NCBI GenBank assembly: GCA_029973975.1
Contig: JARKQF010000334.1
Span: forward strand, 1-33,725
Direction: 5' to 3'
Source of the DNA: Paludibacter sp.
GTDB taxonomy: Bacteria; Bacteroidota; Bacteroidia; Bacteroidales; Paludibacteraceae
Length of the DNA: 33,725 bases
The translations under genes were made by a program, and so were the position numbers. Of the stretch, positions 23,084-31,846 are shown piece after piece; positions within the stretch are counted from its first letter, which is position 1; the number at the start of each line of letters is the position of its first letter. The notes beneath the pieces were generated by a model that did no database searches, had not been told where the DNA came from, and worked only from the letters and a program-made list of their open reading frames with translations.

Positions 23084-23920
23084 TCATAAAACCACAGCTC
23101 TGATCATCCTGTCATTTCCTGCAATATCCTTTCTCATTTCAAGCTGCTGAAAATTCATTTCATGCAACATCGAAATACATGCAACCCCAAAATCTCGATG
23201 AACCTCAAAAAACAATTTACCTCCTGCATGAAGATGGCATTTTGCAAATTCAGCTATTTTACGGTAGAAAACCAAAGGGTCATCATCAGGCACAAACAGA
23301 GCGCCTTCCGGTTCAAAATTCTTTACATGATCTGATATTTCAGTTTGTTCAGCATAAGGAATATAGGGTGGATTACTTACTATAACATCATACCGGCAAT
23401 CAGTATTATTTTCGTCTAAAACATCCATATAAAAGAAATCAACCCGGGTTTTATTCATCTCTGCGTTCTTACGTGCTGTATTCAGACTTTCCAACGACAC
23501 ATCACAAGCATGTACATCTGCTTGTGTCATGAAATATTTCAGGGCAATGGCGATACAGCCACTACCGGTACCTATATCCAGAATCACACTATCGACCGCC
23601 GATTCCCTGACAACCCATTCGACCAGTTCTTCCGTTTCAGGACGGGGTATTAATACCGATTGATCTACCCTGAAAATCAATCCGCAAAACTCAGTTTCAC
23701 CCAACACATACTGGACAGGCATACCGGTTTTAAGCTTTTCAAGATAAAAATTCAATAAATCCCGCTGATATGCAGAAAAAATTGTATTTTTGTTAACTAA
23801 AATTTCCGTAAAACTGAATCCGGTGATGTTTGATATGAGCAACCGGACGACCGATTGAAGCTCATTTTCCGTATAATAAGCTGACAATTCGAACCGGATG
23901 TGATTAATGGCGTTTTGCAT
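23084..23920 (-). CDS. prmC: Peptide chain release factor N5-glutamine methyltransferase
   Basis: A 278-residue SAM-dependent methyltransferase that modifies the GGQ glutamine of RF1/RF2. DIGTGSGCIAIAL (residues 115-127) binds SAM, and NPPY (183-186) in VSNPPYIPYAEQ is the catalytic motif. RPETEELVEWVV is also typical. Its ATG lies only 5 bases after a TATCTTTG promoter element, suggesting a very short or absent 5' leader. It is divergent from ribD, with 19 bases between the two start codons. Confidence 0.94.
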   Translation of the reverse strand: MQNAINHIRFELSAYYTENELQSVVRLLISNITGFSFTEILVNKNTIFSAYQRDLLNFYLEKLKTGMPVQYVLGETEFCGLIFRVDQSVLIPRPETEELVEWVVRESAVDSVILDIGTGSGCIAIALKYFMTQADVHACDVSLESLNTARKNAEMNKTRVDFFYMDVLDENNTDCRYDVIVSNPPYIPYAEQTEISDHVKNFEPEGALFVPDDDPLVFYRKIAEFAKCHLHAGGKLFFEVHRDFGVACISMLHEMNFQQLEMRKDIAGNDRMIRAVVL

Positions 23921-23925
23921 GCATG

Positions 23926-23933
23926 CAAAGATA
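23926..23933 (-). promoter_or_regulatory. Putative -7 element for prmC
   Basis: TATCTTTG matches TAnnTTTG exactly but ends 5 bases before the prmC ATG and no TTTG is found 19-21 bases upstream. If used, the message would be leaderless or nearly so. The sequence also falls inside the short region before ribD. Confidence 0.5.
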
Positions 23934-23939
23934 GAAAAA

Positions 23940-25001
23940 ATGAATTACGAAGAAAAATACATGTATCGTTGTTTGCAACTGGCAACATTTGGTGCCGGCC
24001 ATGTTGCTCCTAATCCGATGGTTGGTGCCGTACTGGTTCATAACGACCGCATTATCGGTGAAGGTTTTCATAAACGGTTCGGAGAATCGCATGCCGAGCC
24101 CAATGCCATTCACATGGTAAAAGATGAATCTTTACTCAGAGAGTCAACCCTCTATGTTAATCTGGAGCCTTGTTCTCATTTCGGGAAAACACCACCGTGC
24201 GCTAATCTTATTGTCGACAAAGGTATTCCAAGAGTGGTAATCGGAACCCTGGATCCAAATCCGAAAGTTTCTGGAAAAGGAATAGAAATACTCCGCAATG
24301 CAGGCGTAGAAGTGATAACAGGAGTTTTAGAAGGTGCATGCAAGGAATTAAATAAACGTTTTTTCATCTGGCAAAAAGAAAAAAGACCTTACGTTCTGCT
24401 TAAATGGGCACAAACCAGAGATGGATTCATTGACAGGATCAGAACAAATGCAGACACACCGCCATTACAGATTTCTGATAACATTACCAGACAACTAACC
24501 CACAAAGTCAGGTCAGAAAATCAGGCGATAATGGTTAGTACCAATACCGTTTTTCTTGATAATCCTTCCTTAACGGTCAGAAACTGGCCGGGAAAAAATC
24601 CAACACGTATCATGCTGGACCGAACCGGCAGGATACCTTTGCATTATGCTATTTTCGATCAGTCAGTTAAAACTCTTGTGTTTACTGAGAATCCTCGTGA
24701 GAACACAGATAAAGTCACCTATATATTCCTGCATTTTGACAACATGATGCTTCATAATATGCTGAAAATAATCGCCTCACACGGTATACATTCCGTTTTG
24801 GTTGAAGGTGGTTCCAGCTTATTGAACAATTTCATTGCAAGTGGATTGTGGGATGAAGCGCGTACGGAAGTTTCGGATACAATAATCGGAAACGGAGTAC
24901 CAGCTCCGGTAACGGATACTGCAGCAGAACATGTAAGCATGATTAACAAGCATTTGTATTTTATATACTCTAACAGAAACAAAAAATTTTATCATGAATA
25001 G
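23940..25001 (+). CDS. ribD: Bifunctional riboflavin biosynthesis deaminase/reductase
   Basis: A 353-residue enzyme. The N-terminal deaminase domain has the zinc motif HAEPNA (from residue 51) and LEPCSHFGKTPPC with Cys78 and Cys87; the C-terminal half is the NADPH-dependent reductase (PYVLLKWAQTRDGFIDR, MVSTNTVFLDNPSLTVR, HSVLVEGGSSLLNNFI). It carries out steps two and three of riboflavin synthesis from GTP. The start MNYEEKYMYR is chosen over an ATG 11 codons upstream that overlaps prmC. No FMN riboswitch is present: the leader is far too short. Its stop overlaps the cls start by eight bases. Confidence 0.95.
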   Translation: MNYEEKYMYRCLQLATFGAGHVAPNPMVGAVLVHNDRIIGEGFHKRFGESHAEPNAIHMVKDESLLRESTLYVNLEPCSHFGKTPPCANLIVDKGIPRVVIGTLDPNPKVSGKGIEILRNAGVEVITGVLEGACKELNKRFFIWQKEKRPYVLLKWAQTRDGFIDRIRTNADTPPLQISDNITRQLTHKVRSENQAIMVSTNTVFLDNPSLTVRNWPGKNPTRIMLDRTGRIPLHYAIFDQSVKTLVFTENPRENTDKVTYIFLHFDNMMLHNMLKIIASHGIHSVLVEGGSSLLNNFIASGLWDEARTEVSDTIIGNGVPAPVTDTAAEHVSMINKHLYFIYSNRNKKFYHE

Positions 25002-26418
25002 CCTGCTGTTCATCATATTGGTTGTTTTTTATTTCTATATGATCGTCAGCGCCATTTCGGTGTTGTTATTAGAAAACCGTAACCCTGTAAGATCTTTGTC
25101 CTGGGTATTGGTATTGGTTTTGCTACCCGTAATTGGTATATTGCTGTATTTTTTGATCGGTCAGAATTACAGAAAACAAAAAATCATCTCAAAAAAAAGC
25201 ATCAAACACGAAACAAAACTACCTTATAAAGAACTCAAACCGGATGCTTTCTCCGAATTCATTACAAATCCTAATCATTTGAACATGATTAATTTATTGT
25301 ACAAAAACAGTGATGCATCTGTTTATGCTTACAATAAGATTGATGTACTGGCCGATGGAGAATCCACCTTCTCAGCCATGTTTGAAGCTATCAAGAATGC
25401 GAAAAATCATATTCATATTGAGTTTTTCATTTTTGAGGACGACCGGATTTCGAATTTCTTGAGAGAACTACTCATAGAAAAAGCAAAAGCCGGAGTCAGA
25501 GTCAGAATGATTTACGATTACCTGGGTAGTTTCGACCTGTCACAGAAATACCTCCGGACACTCAAGGAAGCAGGTGTTTATGTCAGACCATTCCTTCCGT
25601 TAAGACTCAGGCTCAGAAGAAGTAAGATTAATTTCAGAAATCACCGCAAGATTCTGATTGTGGACGGGAAATACGGCTTTACCGGCGGGTTGAATTTTGC
25701 CGACCGGTATATCTTCGGGAATACGCTGGGAAAATGGCGCGACACATTTGTCCGTTTCGAAGGTGCTGCTGTACACGGATTGCAATCTCTTTTTCTCACC
25801 GATTGGTACTTCGTTGAACGCAAGCTGATTACAGACATCAAATACTATCCGAAGCCGAAAAAATACGACCAGAATCTCATTCAGATTGTCAGCAGCGGAC
25901 CCGATTCCGACTGGGAATGTATCATGCAAGGCATTGCATCCGGAATCATGTCGGCTCATGATTATGTTTATCTGCACACACCCTATTTCGTACCTAACGA
26001 TGTGATATTGAATGCTGTAATCATTGCAGCCCTGAGTGGAGTCAATATAAAGCTGATGATTCCCAAAGAGTCTGATTCGAGATTTTCAGATGCCTGTACT
26101 TTCAGTTATCTGGGCGAAATTATCGAAGCCGGCGTAAAAGTTTATCAATACGAAGAAGGTTTTCTACACAGCAAAGCAATTGTAATAGATGATTTCATTT
26201 CAATTGTGGGATCTGCCAATCTGGATGAAAGAAGTTTCAATCAGAACTTTGAAGCCAACGCTTTTATCTACGAAAACAAAACCGCACTTGAGCTCAAAAA
26301 ATTATTTGAAAACGACATGCTAAATTGCCGGGAAATTACACTCGATGACTGGCACAACCGGAAAAGAAGTCAAAAACTGAAGGAATCATTTGCTCGCCTT
26401 TTCAGTCCGATCATATAA
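24994..26418 (+). CDS. cls: Cardiolipin synthase (phospholipase D family)
   Basis: A 474-residue membrane enzyme joining phosphatidylglycerol molecules into cardiolipin. Two N-terminal membrane helices (residues about 1-25 and 37-58) are followed by two HKD catalytic motifs: HRKILIVDG with TGGLNFADRY, and HSKAIVIDDF with GSANLDERSF. The order and length fit bacterial ClsA-type proteins. The ATG is inside the ribD stop region (ATGAATAG), indicating cotranscription and probable translational coupling, although riboflavin and lipid synthesis are not functionally related. Confidence 0.95.
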   Translation: MNSLLFIILVVFYFYMIVSAISVLLLENRNPVRSLSWVLVLVLLPVIGILLYFLIGQNYRKQKIISKKSIKHETKLPYKELKPDAFSEFITNPNHLNMINLLYKNSDASVYAYNKIDVLADGESTFSAMFEAIKNAKNHIHIEFFIFEDDRISNFLRELLIEKAKAGVRVRMIYDYLGSFDLSQKYLRTLKEAGVYVRPFLPLRLRLRRSKINFRNHRKILIVDGKYGFTGGLNFADRYIFGNTLGKWRDTFVRFEGAAVHGLQSLFLTDWYFVERKLITDIKYYPKPKKYDQNLIQIVSSGPDSDWECIMQGIASGIMSAHDYVYLHTPYFVPNDVILNAVIIAALSGVNIKLMIPKESDSRFSDACTFSYLGEIIEAGVKVYQYEEGFLHSKAIVIDDFISIVGSANLDERSFNQNFEANAFIYENKTALELKKLFENDMLNCREITLDDWHNRKRSQKLKESFARLFSPII

Positions 26419-26439
26419 TGATATTCAGTATTTATTTTG

Positions 26440-26447
26440 TACTTTTG
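26440..26447 (+). promoter_or_regulatory. Putative -7 element for the DUF4199 gene
   Basis: TACTTTTG fits TAnnTTTG, 23 bases before the ATG at 26471. No matching -33 TTTG is seen. Confidence 0.45.
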
Positions 26448-26470
26448 CATACATCAAAATTCAGGTATTT

Positions 26471-27025
26471 ATGCAGGAAAATATATTCAAATCCACCATG
26501 TTCAACGGGCTCATACTGGGCATTCTTTTCTCTGTTAACTTTCTGTTTACCAGCTCAAAAACGATTCCATTAGTATTATTATCCTATGTAGTAATTGCTT
26601 TCATTATTGTTTTGATGTACCGGATGGCCAAACGATACCGGGATACTGAATGCGGAGGATACATAGGATACTGGCGTGTTTTTAACTATGTTGTATTGAC
26701 TTTTTTGTTTGCAGGAATTATTTCAACGGCTTTTAAAATCATTTATACCAAATACATCAACCCTGACTTTCTTCCGGCACTTTTTGAAGAAAGCATGAGA
26801 CAAATTGAGCAGAATCGGGGTATTTTTGAAACCCTTAAGTTACCATTGGACGATAGATATTATGAAGAACTCGAGAAGCAAATGCGTCCTATAAATTACT
26901 CTATTCAAACTATTTGGGTTAATATTTTTTTAGGATCCGTTTTGGGTTTGATATTAGCCGGTTTTGTAAAAAAACAAAAAAGTATTTTTGAAGAAGAAAC
27001 ACCTAATGAAGAACAAAAATTATAA
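26471..27025 (+). CDS. DUF4199-type membrane protein
   Basis: A 184-residue protein with four predicted membrane helices (NGLILGILFSVNFLF; IPLVLLSYVVIAFIIVLMY; VFNYVVLTFLFAGIISTAF; WVNIFLGSVLGLILAGF) and a charged loop between the third and fourth. The pattern, including YRDTECGGYIGYWRVF, fits the Bacteroidetes DUF4199 family of unknown function. It lies 11 bases before a GtrB-like glycosyltransferase, a frequent pairing in Bacteroidetes, which suggests a shared role at the membrane. The longer frame upstream (ATG at 26390) overlaps cls and is not preferred. Confidence 0.8.
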   Translation: MQENIFKSTMFNGLILGILFSVNFLFTSSKTIPLVLLSYVVIAFIIVLMYRMAKRYRDTECGGYIGYWRVFNYVVLTFLFAGIISTAFKIIYTKYINPDFLPALFEESMRQIEQNRGIFETLKLPLDDRYYEELEKQMRPINYSIQTIWVNIFLGSVLGLILAGFVKKQKSIFEEETPNEEQKL

Positions 27026-27036
27026 TTAACATTTCC

Positions 27037-27987
27037 ATGAACATATCCATAGTTGTACCGCTTTATAACGAAGAAGAATCATTACCCAAACTCTATGAGT
27101 GGATTGAAAGGGTTATGCATGAAAACCGGTTTACTTACGAAATAATTTTTGTAAACGATGGAAGCACAGACCATTCCTGGCAGGTAATTGAAGAGCTGAA
27201 AGCGAAATCTCCAAATGTGAGAGGTATTAAATTCCGTAACAATTATGGAAAATCGCCGGCCTTGTATTGCGGATTTCAGGCGGCGCAGGGAGATGTGGTT
27301 ATCACCATGGATGCTGACTTACAGGATAGTCCCGATGAAATTCCTGAATTATACAGGATGATAACAGAAGAAGGATACGATTTGGTTTCAGGATGGAAGA
27401 AGAAACGTTATGATTCTAAACTGGCCAAAAACCTACCCTCAAAAATTTACAATGCCACAGCAAGAAAGGTAACCGGATTGAAACTTCACGATATGAATTG
27501 TGGATTAAAGGCCTACCGAAATGAGGTCATTAAGAACATAGAAGTATATGGAGAAATGCATCGTTACATTCCTTTTCTTGCAAAGAATGCAGGTTTTACC
27601 CGCATTGGAGAAAAAGTTGTAACGCACAGAAAACGTGAATTCGGCACCACTAAATTCGGTCTGAGCCGTTTCGTAAATGGATACCTGGATTTGATGACAC
27701 TCTGGTTTTTGTCTAAATTTGGGAAAAAACCGATGCACTTCTTTGGACTATATGGCAGTCTGATGTTCTTACTTGGTTTGATTTCAGTCGTAGTCGTAGG
27801 GGCTTTTAAACTGCATGCAATTATCAATCAAACAAGAGCTGCTTTGGTAACCGACAGTCCGTATTTCTACATCGCACTGGTTGCCATGATCTTAGGGACT
27901 CAGTTATTCATGACTGGATTTTTGGGTGAAATAGTGGCCAGAAATTCAACTGAAAGAAATAATTACAAAATTGAGAAAGAAATCTGA
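27037..27987 (+). CDS. Polyprenyl-phosphate glycosyltransferase, GtrB/DPM1-like (GT2)
   Basis: A 316-residue GT2 enzyme. SIVVPLYNEEESLPKLYEWI, FVNDGSTDHSWQVIEEL and ITMDADLQDSPDEIPEL (DxD motif) form the catalytic domain; HRKREFGTTKFGLSRFVNGYLDLMTLWF leads into two C-terminal membrane helices (about residues 232-255 and 272-292). This layout is that of GtrB-type enzymes transferring a hexose from UDP-sugar to undecaprenyl phosphate on the cytosolic face. The flippase or acceptor transferase is not identified; the DUF4199 protein next to it is a candidate partner only by position. Confidence 0.88.
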   Translation: MNISIVVPLYNEEESLPKLYEWIERVMHENRFTYEIIFVNDGSTDHSWQVIEELKAKSPNVRGIKFRNNYGKSPALYCGFQAAQGDVVITMDADLQDSPDEIPELYRMITEEGYDLVSGWKKKRYDSKLAKNLPSKIYNATARKVTGLKLHDMNCGLKAYRNEVIKNIEVYGEMHRYIPFLAKNAGFTRIGEKVVTHRKREFGTTKFGLSRFVNGYLDLMTLWFLSKFGKKPMHFFGLYGSLMFLLGLISVVVVGAFKLHAIINQTRAALVTDSPYFYIALVAMILGTQLFMTGFLGEIVARNSTERNNYKIEKEI

Positions 27988-28044
27988 TTCGACAGGGAGT
28001 TAAAAAGTAGATAATGGTTAGTTTAAGAGTTTAAAAGAGTGAAA

Positions 28045-28072
28045 AGACATTAGACTTTTGACATCAGACATT
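28045..28072. repeat. Degenerate AGACATTAGAC-type repeat
   Basis: AGACATTAGAC and GACATCAGACATT form two degenerate units in the 106-base gap between the glycosyltransferase and the next gene. It is the short low-complexity intergenic type common in this phylum; no other function is apparent. Confidence 0.4.
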
Positions 28073-28093
28073 AACTAAACAAACATTCGGCAC

Positions 28094-28609
28094 ATGGAAA
28101 TTTTCAAATATATATTACCTGCATTTATTGTGATGATGACAGCTTATTTACTGTTTGACAGAATGTTATCCAACGAAGAGAAAAGAAGGAAGTTCGAGCT
28201 GACAAAAAAAGACCGGGCTTCTTTCGTGCCTTTACAACTCAGAGCTTACGAACGACTGATGCTTTTGCTTGAACGCAGCAACCCGGCCAATATGGTACTG
28301 CAGGTCATCAGACCCGGAATGTCCTGCATGGAATTTCAATCTCAGTTGACAGATCACATCAGAAAAGAATTTGAGCATAATTATGCCCAACAGCTATATG
28401 TGAGCGATGAACTGTGGTCAGCCGTAAAAAATACACAGGATAATCTGATTAAACTTATAAACACAACGGCAATCAGGTTTAAAACTGATGAACCTGCTAC
28501 TCAACTGGCAGAGCAGGTCATCCGTATATATACTGAAACAGAAGATAATCCGACACAAATTGCCATCGAAATTTTAAAAACAGAAGTAAGAAACCAGTTT
28601 CTCAGGTAA
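28094..28609 (+). CDS. Conserved Bacteroidetes protein with N-terminal membrane anchor
   Basis: A 171-residue protein with one N-terminal membrane helix (FKYILPAFIVMMTAYLLFD) and a charged, helical cytosolic part (SNEEKRRKFELTKKDRASFVPLQLRAYERLMLLLERSNP). It resembles an uncharacterised family (DUF7935-like) seen in Bacteroidetes; I give that name tentatively. No catalytic motif is visible. It is seven bases upstream of a lipoprotein gene and probably in the same transcript. Confidence 0.65.
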   Translation: MEIFKYILPAFIVMMTAYLLFDRMLSNEEKRRKFELTKKDRASFVPLQLRAYERLMLLLERSNPANMVLQVIRPGMSCMEFQSQLTDHIRKEFEHNYAQQLYVSDELWSAVKNTQDNLIKLINTTAIRFKTDEPATQLAEQVIRIYTETEDNPTQIAIEILKTEVRNQFLR

Positions 28610-28615
28610 ATTTCC

Positions 28616-29080
28616 ATGAAAATACTCATTACATCACTTACCTTAATATTACTGCTTTTATCTTCTTGTGCACAAGAAGAAACTTGCAGAGAGAATAAGC
28701 AGGTATTATTCAACATTGGTTTTTACACTTCAGAAACAACCAATGCCTTGAACATTGACAGTATTACTGTATTTGGCATCAATAATAACTCGATTACTCC
28801 CGATTCATTATATAAAAATGTCAAAAATATCAATAAAATAGCTTTACCTTTGAACAATTCGGCAGAGGAGAGCATTTTCGTATTGAATATAAATGGGACA
28901 CATGACACATTAAATGTTCAGTATTCAAATAAAGAATATTTTATTTCATATTCCTGCGGGATGGTTATTACGCATCATGTTGATACGGTTTTAAGCACCA
29001 GTCACCTGATAAAAAGTTATAGAATTCTAAATCGCGATATAAACACAACAGATGTACAACATTTACAGATATTGCTTTAG
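28616..29080 (+). CDS. Putative lipoprotein, DUF6452-like
   Basis: A 154-residue protein with a lipoprotein signal peptide (MKILITSLTLILLLLSSCAQ, lipobox LSSC with Cys at residue 19). The mature part contains many short beta-strand-like stretches and two conserved-looking cysteines (residues 23 and about 119). In Bacteroidales DUF6452-type lipoproteins often sit beside a DUF6048 outer-membrane protein, as here; the assignment rests mainly on that pairing. It overlaps the next gene by 29 bases in another frame. Confidence 0.65.
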   Translation: MKILITSLTLILLLLSSCAQEETCRENKQVLFNIGFYTSETTNALNIDSITVFGINNNSITPDSLYKNVKNINKIALPLNNSAEESIFVLNINGTHDTLNVQYSNKEYFISYSCGMVITHHVDTVLSTSHLIKSYRILNRDINTTDVQHLQILL

Positions 29081-29738
29081 TCTGCTGTTGTTATGTTGCG
29101 TAACGACATTAACCGGGCAAAAAGTAAATTCAGAGAAAAACGATAGTATAAATAAGTTTGAATTAAACAGCATACGGGTAGAACTTGACGTTTCACCTGT
29201 TATCACCACCTTTTTAAACCGAGGTGATGTATATCAATATGAAAGCGCCGTACAAGCTGAAATAAACAACCGGTATTATCCGATCTTTGAAATCGGTTAT
29301 GCAGGGGCAGACAAACTTACAGCGTCAGGAATAAAGTATCAGGGGAATGCGCTATTTTATCGGTTAGGAATGGATTTTAATCTGATAAAGAATCAAACGA
29401 GTGAAAATAAGTTTACAAATTATTTTCTGATAGGCGCCCGGTTAGGCCATACGAATTTTGATTATGACCTGCAGAATATTACCTTTGAAAATGAATATTG
29501 GAATACTGATTTTCAAAAAGATTTCAGGGGAAAGTCTTTTAATTTATGGTTTGAGATAACAGCAGGTATCAGAGTTGAAATCTATAAAAGAGTGTATGTC
29601 GGATGGACAGCACGCATCAAAAATCTGATAACCAAATCTGATCAGGGAGATTATAAACCCTGGTATATTCCTGGGTTCGGCATCAACGGAGATGGATCCG
29701 TGTGGGGATTCAATTACATGTTAGGATATAAATTTTAA
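29052..29738 (+). CDS. Putative outer-membrane beta-barrel protein, DUF6048-like
   Basis: A 228-residue protein with a signal peptide (MYNIYRYCFSLLLLCCVTTLTGQ), then alternating amphipathic strands (RVELDVSPVITTFLN; FYRLGMDFNLI; NYFLIGARLGHTNF; LWFEITAGIRVEIYKRVYVGWTARI) and a C-terminus FNYMLGYKF ending in Phe, as in outer-membrane barrels. The start overlaps the upstream lipoprotein gene by 29 bases, implying translational coupling and perhaps a physical complex of the two products. The cargo or role is unknown. Confidence 0.7.
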   Translation: MYNIYRYCFSLLLLCCVTTLTGQKVNSEKNDSINKFELNSIRVELDVSPVITTFLNRGDVYQYESAVQAEINNRYYPIFEIGYAGADKLTASGIKYQGNALFYRLGMDFNLIKNQTSENKFTNYFLIGARLGHTNFDYDLQNITFENEYWNTDFQKDFRGKSFNLWFEITAGIRVEIYKRVYVGWTARIKNLITKSDQGDYKPWYIPGFGINGDGSVWGFNYMLGYKF

Positions 29739-29755
29739 TCAAAAAATAAATAATA

Positions 29756-31780
29756 ATGAATTCAATTGCAACTTTAAATCGGGCAGCAGATAACATTCGT
29801 ATACTTGCTGCATCCATGGTTGAAAAAGCAAAATCGGGTCACCCTGGTGGCGCTATGGGGGGAGCAGACTTTATCAATGTGTTATACTCAGAGTTTTTGG
29901 TATATGATCCTGAAAATCCAACCTGGGCTGGTCGTGACCGTTTTTTTCTGGACCCGGGACACATGTCGCCTATGTTGTATTCAACATTGGCTTGTACCGG
30001 GAAATACACACTGGATGAATTAGCTCAGTTCCGTCAATGGGGTTCTCCGACTCCGGGTCATCCCGAGGTAGATGTAAAACGCGGAGTTGAAAACACATCC
30101 GGTCCGCTTGGTCAGGGACATGCCTATGCTGTTGGAGCTGCTATTGCCGCTAAGTTTCTGAAAGCCCGTTTTGGGGAGATGATGGGACAAACCATATACG
30201 CTTTTATTTCAGACGGAGGTATTCAGGAAGAAATTTCCCAGGGAACAGGACGTATCGCCGGTCACCTTGGACTTGACAACCTGGTTATGTTTTATGATTC
30301 AAACGACATTCAGTTATCAACCAATACTGATGCTGTTACAAGTGAAGATGTCGCAATGAAATACAAAGCCTGGAATTGGCATGTAATAGAAATCGACGGA
30401 AACAATGCGGAACAAATCAGAAAGGCCCTCACCGAAGCAAAAGCAGAAAACTCACGTCCAACGCTCATTATTGGCAAAACCATCATGGGTAAAGGAGCCA
30501 GAAAAGCTGACGGGTCAAGTTATGAACGTATGTGTGCAACTCATGGTATGCCACTCGGAGAAGCCGGTGCATCATTTGAAGAAAGCATCAAGAATCTCGG
30601 AGGAAACCCCGAGAATCCATTTATATTTTTTGAAGAAACCAAAGCGCTTTATGCAAAACGCGCCGAAGAGTTAGCCGTGATTATGGCAGAAAAATATGCT
30701 GAAGAAGAAAAATGGGCTAAATCGAATCCGGCTTTAGCTGAAAAATTGGCATTGTTCTTCTCCGGCAAAACGAATGTAAACTGGGATGCAATCGTTCAAA
30801 AGCCGAATCAGTCGACCAGAGCGGCATCGGCAACCGTACTTTCCGAATTGGCTGTACAAGTGGAAAATATGATTGTCGCCTCTGCCGACCTATCTAATTC
30901 AGACAAAACCGATGGATTTTTGAAAAAAACTACTGCATTCACCAAAGGTGATTTCAGCGGTGCGTTTTTACAGGCAGGCGTTGCTGAATTAACAATGGCA
31001 TGTTTATGTGTCGGTATGAGTTTACATGGAGGGGTAATACCTGCCTGTGCAACATTCTTCGTATTCTCCGATTACATGAAACCGGCCATACGCATGGCAG
31101 CCCTGATGGAACAACCTGTAAAATTTATCTGGACACATGATGCATTCCGGGTAGGGGAAGACGGTCCGACCCACGAGCCCGTAGAACAAGAAGCTCAGAT
31201 TCGTTTAATGGAGAAGCTAAAAAATCACAGCGGCCAGAATTCTATGCTTGTACTTCGTCCAGCTGATGTAGAAGAAACAACTGTGGCCTGGAAAATGGCC
31301 ATAGAAAACACCCATACACCTACGGCATTAATCCTTTCACGACAAAATATCAATGATCTTCCATCCGTTAACTTGCGGAAAGAAGAAGCAAAATATGCTG
31401 AAAAGGGAGCTTACGTAGTAAATTGTGATGGAAATCCTGATGTAATACTGTTAGCATCCGGTTCGGAAGTATCAACTTTAAATGAAGGTGCAGCCTTGTT
31501 ACGTGCCGAAGGAATTAAAGTACGTTTGGTATCAGTTCCATCCGAAGGTTTATTCAGAGCTCAACCTGTATCATATCAGCAAGATGTGTTACCCGCAGGC
31601 ATCAAAACATTCGGACTGACTGCCGGTTTACCAGTAAATCTGGAGGGGTTGGTTGGTTCTAACGGTAAAGTATTTGGTCTGGAGTCGTTCGGTTTCTCTG
31701 CTCCGTATAAAGTGCTCGACGAGAAACTCGGATTCACGGGTCAGAACGTGTACAATCAGGTAAAATCCATGCTATCATAA
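29756..31780 (+). CDS. tkt: Transketolase
   Basis: A 674-residue thiamine-diphosphate enzyme of the nonoxidative pentose phosphate pathway, of the full-length single-chain type. Landmarks: KSGHPGGAMGGADF near the N-terminus, RDRFFLDPGHMSPMLYS, GPLGQGHAYAVGAAIAA, the TPP-binding SDGGIQEEISQGTGRIAGHLGLDN to SNDIQLS segment, and in the pyrimidine domain HDAFRVGEDGPTHEPVEQ with the catalytic histidine. The start MNSIATLNRAADNIR follows the upstream gene by 17 bases, and a strong terminator follows the stop. Confidence 0.97.
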   Translation: MNSIATLNRAADNIRILAASMVEKAKSGHPGGAMGGADFINVLYSEFLVYDPENPTWAGRDRFFLDPGHMSPMLYSTLACTGKYTLDELAQFRQWGSPTPGHPEVDVKRGVENTSGPLGQGHAYAVGAAIAAKFLKARFGEMMGQTIYAFISDGGIQEEISQGTGRIAGHLGLDNLVMFYDSNDIQLSTNTDAVTSEDVAMKYKAWNWHVIEIDGNNAEQIRKALTEAKAENSRPTLIIGKTIMGKGARKADGSSYERMCATHGMPLGEAGASFEESIKNLGGNPENPFIFFEETKALYAKRAEELAVIMAEKYAEEEKWAKSNPALAEKLALFFSGKTNVNWDAIVQKPNQSTRAASATVLSELAVQVENMIVASADLSNSDKTDGFLKKTTAFTKGDFSGAFLQAGVAELTMACLCVGMSLHGGVIPACATFFVFSDYMKPAIRMAALMEQPVKFIWTHDAFRVGEDGPTHEPVEQEAQIRLMEKLKNHSGQNSMLVLRPADVEETTVAWKMAIENTHTPTALILSRQNINDLPSVNLRKEEAKYAEKGAYVVNCDGNPDVILLASGSEVSTLNEGAALLRAEGIKVRLVSVPSEGLFRAQPVSYQQDVLPAGIKTFGLTAGLPVNLEGLVGSNGKVFGLESFGFSAPYKVLDEKLGFTGQNVYNQVKSMLS

Positions 31781-31792
31781 ATCATCAAAAAC

Positions 31793-31833
31793 GAAGGGTG
31801 AGTAGAAGATTATCAATCTGACACTCACCCTTC
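31793..31833 (+). terminator. Intrinsic terminator of tkt
   Basis: GAAGGGTGAGT pairs exactly with ACTCACCCTTC (11 bp), followed by ATTATTTTC. It lies only 12 bases past the tkt stop and 14 bases before the next start codon, so the porin gene must have a promoter within or very near the terminator, or depend on read-through. Confidence 0.8.
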
Positions 31834-31846
31834 ATTATTTTCACAC

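Noticed and set aside
23907-23939. Upstream ATG for ribD
   Set aside because: It overlaps the prmC start, and its residues (MAFCMHAKIEK) are not family-like.
23921-23939. FMN riboswitch before ribD
   Set aside because: The space before the start is only 19 bases; an FMN element needs more than 100.
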